A DNA stretch of 35,565 nucleotides from an uncultured Clostridia bacterium (lineage in GTDB: Bacteria; Bacillota; Clostridia; Lachnospirales; Lachnospiraceae). The stretch spans positions 1 through 35,565 of the forward strand of contig CALBKM010000014.1 of NCBI GenBank assembly GCA_937895705.1. The letters run 5' to 3'. Positions 31,326 to 35,565 of the stretch are shown here, piece after piece (the first letter of the stretch is position 1; every line of letters starts with the position of its first letter). Under the pieces are notes generated by a model. That model did not search any database. It had not been told where the DNA came from and worked only from the letters and a program-made list of their open reading frames with translations. The position numbers were made by a program, and so were the translations under genes.

Positions 31326-31856
31326 ATGAAGGAGAAACTCGAAAATATATTAAAAATAATATGGTCCGGGTCAGTACTGGCGGTTGTTTTTATTTCGTCT
31401 ATTTTTCTGGGAGATATGATTTCCTACAAGTGGGATGGGCTCGCCTGGGGATACTTTGTGCTTTCTGCGGGCTTGTATGGGTTGGTGTTTTGGAATGTCA
31501 GTAAGTTGAATGCTTTTTTTACATGGTTGGTTTCCTTGCCGTTATCTTATTTAGTGTTACAGTATTTTTGGAAAACTCACTATGCAATACGGGCACTTAA
31601 CTGGGCAATTCCGTATTACGGAGAAAACTCGGCCGGGGGAAATTTCGTAGGAGGCATAAGGCTTTTGGTATTTGCTGTACTGTGTCTAGTGGGGATTGGT
31701 GTCGGGGTGTCTTGTAAGTCGCAGGATGAGGAACGGACGGAGAAAAAGCGTCTGGTGTTCGGCACGGTGGCGGCCGGAGTTGTTATCTTTTTGGTGCTGT
31801 GGCTGGAGAGCAAGTTCCCGACCTATGAGGCGATAGAGGTTTGGTTGAACAGTTGA
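31326..31856 (+). CDS. Small membrane protein of unknown function, 176 aa
   Basis: Four or five hydrophobic segments are visible: about 10-30, 40-58, 62-85, 110-132 and 148-166. No family was recognised. A short external loop (residues about 85-110) contains NWAIPYYGENSAGGNF. The start at 31326 is preceded by GGAAGGAG. Its neighbour downstream encodes an Xre-type regulator with membrane segments, in a separate transcript. Such small polytopic proteins with a nearby Xre regulator are common in Lachnospiraceae, but no role can be assigned. Confidence 0.7.
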   Translation: MKEKLENILKIIWSGSVLAVVFISSIFLGDMISYKWDGLAWGYFVLSAGLYGLVFWNVSKLNAFFTWLVSLPLSYLVLQYFWKTHYAIRALNWAIPYYGENSAGGNFVGGIRLLVFAVLCLVGIGVGVSCKSQDEERTEKKRLVFGTVAAGVVIFLVLWLESKFPTYEAIEVWLNS

Positions 31857-31942
31857 TGCATTTGTAAGAAAGAGAAATTCTGCTAAAAGGTGAGGTCGGG
31901 TTTGTGTACGCTTGCACGGAGGTGTAACCGGTAAAATAGGGC

Positions 31943-32010
31943 AATGTTACATGTACTTGCGGAAATGTTACATTCGCGTGATAGACGATGTTGGTCTGAT
32001 TCGGTATAAT
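31943..32010 (+). promoter_or_regulatory. Promoter of the Xre-type gene with direct repeats
   Basis: TAGACG (31982-31987), 17-base spacer, TATAAT (32005-32010). AATGTTACAT occurs at 31943 and again at 31964, 21 bp apart (two helical turns), directly upstream of the -35, an activator-like position. GTAACATT is also half of the operator at 28787-28799. Confidence 0.6.
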
Positions 32011-32047
32011 AAGGGTAGCAAATGAAGAAATGAGGGAGGTAGTTCGA

Positions 32048-32482
32048 TTGAAATTTCATGAAAAATTGGTTGCATTAAGAAAAGGAAAGGGAATGTCCCA
32101 GGAACAGCTTGCGGAAAAGCTGGGGGTATCCAGACAGGCCATTTCCCGTTGGGAGTCGGGAGAGTCGACACCGGATATGTTAAATCTGTTGGGATTATGT
32201 GAGTGCTTTCAGGTGTCTTCCGATTATTTGCTTCATGATGACTATGAGAGTGATGCGGATATTCCGATGGTGAAGAAAAAAGAAGAAGAGATTGTGGAAG
32301 TAAAGCTGAAAAAGAGAAATATGCATTTGGTATCTGCAATCGGCTTCCTTATTGCGACCTTCTGCGCAATTATGGGAATTGTAACCAGTCGGAGTGATGC
32401 ACAGCTTGCGGTGTCGTGCTTTTGGGCAGCATTGGCTGCGGGAAATACAATAGTGCAGTTTGTGTTGTATTTGAAAAAGTAG
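32048..32482 (+). CDS. Xre-family HTH regulator with two C-terminal membrane segments
   Basis: The 144-residue protein has a classical HTH_3 domain (1-60; MSQEQLAEKLGVSRQAISRWESGESTPDMLNLLGL), a charged linker (about 65-98) and two hydrophobic segments (about 100-122 and 124-142). Membrane-tethered Xre regulators of this layout are common in Clostridia. GAGGGAGG lies about 7 bases before TTG 32048; the ATG at 32030 overlaps that ribosome site, so TTG is the better start. It probably acts on its own promoter, where two AATGTTACAT repeats lie. Confidence 0.85.
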   Translation: MKFHEKLVALRKGKGMSQEQLAEKLGVSRQAISRWESGESTPDMLNLLGLCECFQVSSDYLLHDDYESDADIPMVKKKEEEIVEVKLKKRNMHLVSAIGFLIATFCAIMGIVTSRSDAQLAVSCFWAALAAGNTIVQFVLYLKK

Positions 32483-32499
32483 AATATGTAGGGAAAGAA

Positions 32500-32547
32500 G
32501 AAAAAGCTACGGTAGAGAGTCGGAGGGGACAGTACCGTGGCTTTTTC
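32500..32547 (+). terminator. Terminator of the Xre-type gene
   Basis: 15-bp stem GAAAAAGCTACGGTA (32500-32514) / TACCGTGGCTTTTTC (32533-32547) with one G-U. Likely bidirectional because of the A-run on the left arm. Confidence 0.85.
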
Positions 32548-32616
32548 TATGCGCGGCGTGGCGAGTTCTTATACGCAATAGGAAAGTACGTTTAAACCAA
32601 TGGGAAGCCGCGCATA
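32548..32616. repeat. Inverted repeat between convergent terminators
   Basis: TATGCGCGGC (32548-32557) and GCCGCGCATA (32607-32616) are exact reverse complements, 49 bases apart. Inside, ATAGGAAAGTACGT recalls ATAGGAAATTGCGT of the repeat at 13691-13733. No gene is inside. Confidence 0.6.
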
Positions 32617-32620
32617 ACAA

Positions 32621-32645
32621 AGGGACCGCGCATTGCGCGGTCCCT
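32621..32645 (-). terminator. Terminator of the hydrogenase operon
   Basis: Perfect 11-bp stem AGGGACCGCGC/GCGCGGTCCCT with a 3-base loop. On the minus strand it is followed by TTGTTAT. It lies 22 bases after the hydA stop. Confidence 0.8.
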
Positions 32646-32666
32646 CAGAAACCTTTCGGCTAAATC

Positions 32667-34418
32667 TTACAGATTATGAATCTTTCTCTTTACGTAGGTC
32701 GTATGGAGAAGCTCATGAGCCTTGTGGCTACCCGGCTCGCCGAGATAGCTTGCGTAAAGCTCCTTCACATCCGGATTCTCGTGAGAGAATCGGAGGGTGT
32801 TAGCTGCATCGTAATCGTAGAGAGCCTTAGCACGTACGGCACGGATATCCGTGAAGTTACGTACGGATGCGTCAACCTGCGGCTGACCGCCACCGTTTAC
32901 ACAACCACCCGGGCAACCCATGATCTCGATGAAGTGGTAGTTAGCTTCGCCGTTCTGAACCTTGGTAAGAAGTTCCTTTGCGTTCTTCAGACCGGAAGCA
33001 ACTGCAACGTTAACCTTCATGCCTGCAACTTCGTAGGTAGCTTCCTTGATACCCTCGGTACCACGAACCTCGGTGAACTCGATCGGGGAGCCGTCCTTCT
33101 CACCGGTAAGCTTCCAAACTGCGGTACGGAGAGCTGCCTCCATAACACCGCCGGTAGCACCGAAGATCACTGCAGCACCGGTACCGGAACCTAACGGAGA
33201 GTCGAACTCTTCATCCGGAAGGGTGTTGAAGGTGATGCCGAGACGCTTGATAAGTCTTGCAAGCTCTCTGGTGGTGATGGAAATATCAACATCAGCTACG
33301 CCTGCTGCGTTCTGATCGTCACGACCGATCTCGAACTTCTTAGCGGTACACGGCATTACGCTGACAGATACGATATCGTTCTTGTCAATGCCTTCCTTCT
33401 CAGCGTAGTAGGTCTTAAGCACAGCACCGAACATCTGCTGCGGAGACTTACAGGAAGAAAGGTTCTCGGTCATATCCGGGAAGTAGTGCTCACAGTACTT
33501 GATCCAACCCGGAGAACAGGAAGTGATGAGCGGTAATACGCCACCGTTCTGTACACGGTCAAGGAACTCGTGAGACTCTTCCATGATGGTGAGGTCTGCA
33601 GAGAAGTTGGTATCGAATACCTTATCAAAGCCGATACGACGAAGTGCAGCAGCCATCTTACCCTGTACACCGGTTCCCATCGGGTAACCGAACTCTTCAC
33701 CGAGAGCAGCACGTACTGCCGGAGCAACCTGAACGAATACCTTCTTGTTCGGGTCTGCGATTGCAGCAAGAACTTCATCGGTGGAATCTTTCTCGTAAAG
33801 TGCACCGGTCGGACATACAGCGATACACTGACCACAGGATACACAAGAGGTATCGCCGAGGCCCATATCAAACGGGGATGCAATGTTAGTCTTGAAACCA
33901 CGCTCGTTAGCGCCGATTACGCCAACGCCCTGTACCTTTTCACAGACAGCGGAACATCTACGGCAAAGGATACACTTGTTGTTATCACGAACCATGTGAA
34001 CAGCGCTGGTGTCTAAGTCGTAGGTGTTTACTTCGCCGTCATAAACGTTCTCACACTCTACCTTTAAGTCCTTACAGAGCTTCTGTAATTCACAGTTGCC
34101 GCTGCGTACGCAGGAGAGACACTTTCTGTCATGGTTGGAAAGAATAAGTTCCAAAGTCTTTCTTCTGGAATCTAATACCTTAGGAGTATTTGTGAATACT
34201 TCCATACCCTCGTTTACCGGGTATACACAGGAAGCTACAAGGCTTCTTGCGCCTTTTACCTCTACCACACAAATACGGCAAGCGCCGATTGCGTTAATAT
34301 CCTTTAAGTAGCAAAGCGTCGGAATCTCGATGTGAGCGATTCTTGCTGCCTCTAAGATAGTAGCGCCCTTTGGTGCGGTAACGGTCATACCATTAATCTT
34401 TAAAGTAACGGTTTCCAT
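32667..34418 (-). CDS. hydA: [FeFe]-hydrogenase catalytic subunit HydA (NADH-linked type)
   Basis: This 583-residue subunit makes H2. Domains in order: a [2Fe-2S] ferredoxin (C36, C47, C50, C64); a NuoG-type His/Cys [4Fe-4S] segment (about 80-120, LSNHDRKCLSCVRSGNCELQKLC); two [4Fe-4S] ferredoxin clusters (CILCRRCSAVCE and CVSCGQCIAVCPTGA); and the H-cluster domain with C301 in TSCSPGW, C357 in MPCTAKK, and C502 and C506 in GCPGGCVNGGG. A C-terminal small-subunit segment follows. It lies 32 bp behind hydB on the minus strand. With HydB and probably HydC upstream it would form a cytoplasmic complex using NADH and, if bifurcating, ferredoxin. AGGAGG-like SD GGAGG precedes the start. Confidence 0.96.
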   Translation of the reverse strand: METVTLKINGMTVTAPKGATILEAARIAHIEIPTLCYLKDINAIGACRICVVEVKGARSLVASCVYPVNEGMEVFTNTPKVLDSRRKTLELILSNHDRKCLSCVRSGNCELQKLCKDLKVECENVYDGEVNTYDLDTSAVHMVRDNNKCILCRRCSAVCEKVQGVGVIGANERGFKTNIASPFDMGLGDTSCVSCGQCIAVCPTGALYEKDSTDEVLAAIADPNKKVFVQVAPAVRAALGEEFGYPMGTGVQGKMAAALRRIGFDKVFDTNFSADLTIMEESHEFLDRVQNGGVLPLITSCSPGWIKYCEHYFPDMTENLSSCKSPQQMFGAVLKTYYAEKEGIDKNDIVSVSVMPCTAKKFEIGRDDQNAAGVADVDISITTRELARLIKRLGITFNTLPDEEFDSPLGSGTGAAVIFGATGGVMEAALRTAVWKLTGEKDGSPIEFTEVRGTEGIKEATYEVAGMKVNVAVASGLKNAKELLTKVQNGEANYHFIEIMGCPGGCVNGGGQPQVDASVRNFTDIRAVRAKALYDYDAANTLRFSHENPDVKELYASYLGEPGSHKAHELLHTTYVKRKIHNL

Positions 34419-34450
34419 GTTTTACCTCCAATTCAAATTAAGTCAGTAAC

Positions 34451-35565
34451 TTACTTCTTAGATATAGCGCCAAACTTACAGTTCTCGATACATACGCCAC
34501 ACTTTACGCACTTGCTGGTATCGATAACATGCGGCTCCTTAACGGTACCGGAAATAGCACCAGCCGGACACTTTCTAGCACAAAGAGTACAACCCTTACA
34601 CTTATCCGGATCGATAACGAAGGATAAGAGATCCTTACATACGCCGGCCGGACATCTCTTCTCAACAACGTGAGCGATGTACTCGTCCTTGAAGTAACGT
34701 AAGGTGGAAAGTACCGGGTTCGGAGCAGTCTGGCCGAGACCACATAAGGAATTGTCCTTAATGTAGTAGCAGAGCTCTTCTAACTTATCGAGATCCTCAA
34801 GAGTAGCCTGACCCTTGGTAATCTTATCTAACATCTCATAGAGACGCTTGGTACCGATACGGCACGGAGTACACTTACCACAGGACTCGTCAACGGTGAA
34901 CTCAAGGAAGAACTTCGCAATATCAACCATACAGTTGTCTTCGTCCATTACGATAAGTCCGCCGGAACCCATCATGGAACCGAGCGCGATGAGGTTATCG
35001 TAGTCAATCGGAACATCGAAGTGTTCAGCCGGGATACATCCGCCGGACGGACCACCGGTCTGAGCTGCCTTAAACTTCTTACCGTTCGGGATACCGCCAC
35101 CGATGTCTTCAACAACCGTACGAAGGGTAGTACCCATCGGGATTTCTACAAGACCGGTGTTCTTAATCTTACCGCCGAGAGCGAATACCTTGGTACCCTT
35201 ACTCTTCTCGGTACCCATGGAAGCAAACCAATCGGCACCGTTTAAGATAATCTGCGGAATATTTGCGTAGGTTTCTACGTTATTTAATACAGTAGGCTTG
35301 TCGAAGAGACCCTTTTCAGCCGGGAACGGCGGTCTCGGCTTCGGCTCACCACGGTTACCTTCGATGGAGGTCATAAGAGCGGTTTCCTCACCGCATACGA
35401 ATGCACCTGCACCGAGACGGAGCTCTAAGTCGAAATCAAAGCCGGTACCGAAAATATCCTTACCGAGTAAGCCATATTCTCTAGCCTGGCCGATTGCAAT
35501 ATTTAAACGGTCTACAGCGATCGGGTACTCTGCACGAACGTAGATGTAACCCTGGTTAGCACCGA
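34451..35565 (-). CDS. hydB: NADH-binding hydrogenase subunit HydB (NuoF-like), N-terminus missing
   Basis: About 371 C-terminal residues are in the window and the frame is open to its right edge. It is NuoF-like, with the FMN/NAD part GAGAFVCGEETALMTSIEG and GEPKPRPPFPA, the glycine-rich GGPSGGC, and the [4Fe-4S] site ESCGKCTPCRIG with a later C in DNSLCGLGQ. A C-terminal ferredoxin domain has two [4Fe-4S] clusters (CKGCTLCARKCPAG and CVKCGVCIENCKFG). This layout is that of HydB/HymB, which passes electrons between NADH and HydA. HydC and an N-terminal thioredoxin-like part of HydB would lie beyond the window. It precedes hydA in the operon. Confidence 0.95.
   Translation of the reverse strand, partial: GANQGYIYVRAEYPIAVDRLNIAIGQAREYGLLGKDIFGTGFDFDLELRLGAGAFVCGEETALMTSIEGNRGEPKPRPPFPAEKGLFDKPTVLNNVETYANIPQIILNGADWFASMGTEKSKGTKVFALGGKIKNTGLVEIPMGTTLRTVVEDIGGGIPNGKKFKAAQTGGPSGGCIPAEHFDVPIDYDNLIALGSMMGSGGLIVMDEDNCMVDIAKFFLEFTVDESCGKCTPCRIGTKRLYEMLDKITKGQATLEDLDKLEELCYYIKDNSLCGLGQTAPNPVLSTLRYFKDEYIAHVVEKRCPAGVCKDLLSFVIDPDKCKGCTLCARKCPAGAISGTVKEPHVIDTSKCVKCGVCIENCKFGAISKK

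Noticed and set aside
32676..34016. Long plus-strand frames across hydA
   Set aside because: Antisense to a well-conserved hydrogenase gene; produced by codon bias.

Overview
The window reads as chromosomal DNA of an anaerobic, fibre-degrading Firmicute of the Lachnospiraceae type (Butyrivibrio, Roseburia, Agathobacter relatives). This is inferred from gene content: PerR with a reverse rubrerythrin, an NADH-linked [FeFe]-hydrogenase, lipoprotein xylanases and feruloyl esterases on Pro/Thr stalks, and strong AGGAGG ribosome binding sites with occasional TTG starts. Species cannot be named from sequence alone. No rRNA, tRNA, CRISPR array, phage or intact insertion sequence was seen.

Layout. 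1-2.4 kb: the end of a sugar ABC permease, a 500-bp gene-free stretch that can fold into a nested structure, and a chemoreceptor. 2.6-5.6 kb: clpB and a small Cys-rich lipoprotein. 5.8-8.8 kb: a CPBP membrane protease with a NatAB-like ABC exporter. 8.9-10 kb: a barstar/barnase pair in which the barnase is membrane-anchored on a Thr/Pro stalk. 10.1-13.6 kb: an NSS-family symporter and a DEAD-box helicase. 13.9-15.1 kb: perR and reverse rubrerythrin, both carrying the same AGTAA-N3-TTAYT box. 15.6-17.7 kb: an unknown protein and a MalY/PatB-type aminotransferase. 17.8-25.6 kb: a xylan/feruloyl-ester locus made of a cytoplasmic CE1-like esterase, a lipoprotein GH10 xylanase, a MarR regulator in operon with a CE1-GH10 bifunctional lipoprotein and a CE1 lipoprotein, and another CE1-like lipoprotein. 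25.8-28.5 kb: an M50-like membrane metalloprotease and a MATE transporter. 28.8-32.5 kb: a YhbD-like regulator with a bactofilin-like protein, an AraC/GyrI-like regulator, a small membrane protein and an Xre-type regulator. 32.7-35.6 kb: hydA and most of hydB on the minus strand.

How the parts may work together. The xylan locus is the main metabolic theme. Secreted GH10 and CE1 lipoproteins would cut arabinoxylan and release feruloyl groups at the cell surface, and the cytoplasmic esterase would finish imported feruloyl-oligosaccharides. A TTAG-N4-CTAA palindrome lies at both the marR-operon promoter and the cytoplasmic esterase promoter, so the MarR protein may control both, possibly in response to hydroxycinnamates (inference). 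The two GH10 domains share unusual active-site substitutions. Released sugars feed fermentation, where HydAB would dispose of electrons as H2.

Many intergenic regions carry a terminator, then an inverted repeat, then a consensus TTGACA-N17-TATAAT-like promoter. All promoter, operator and RNA calls are pattern-based and unverified.
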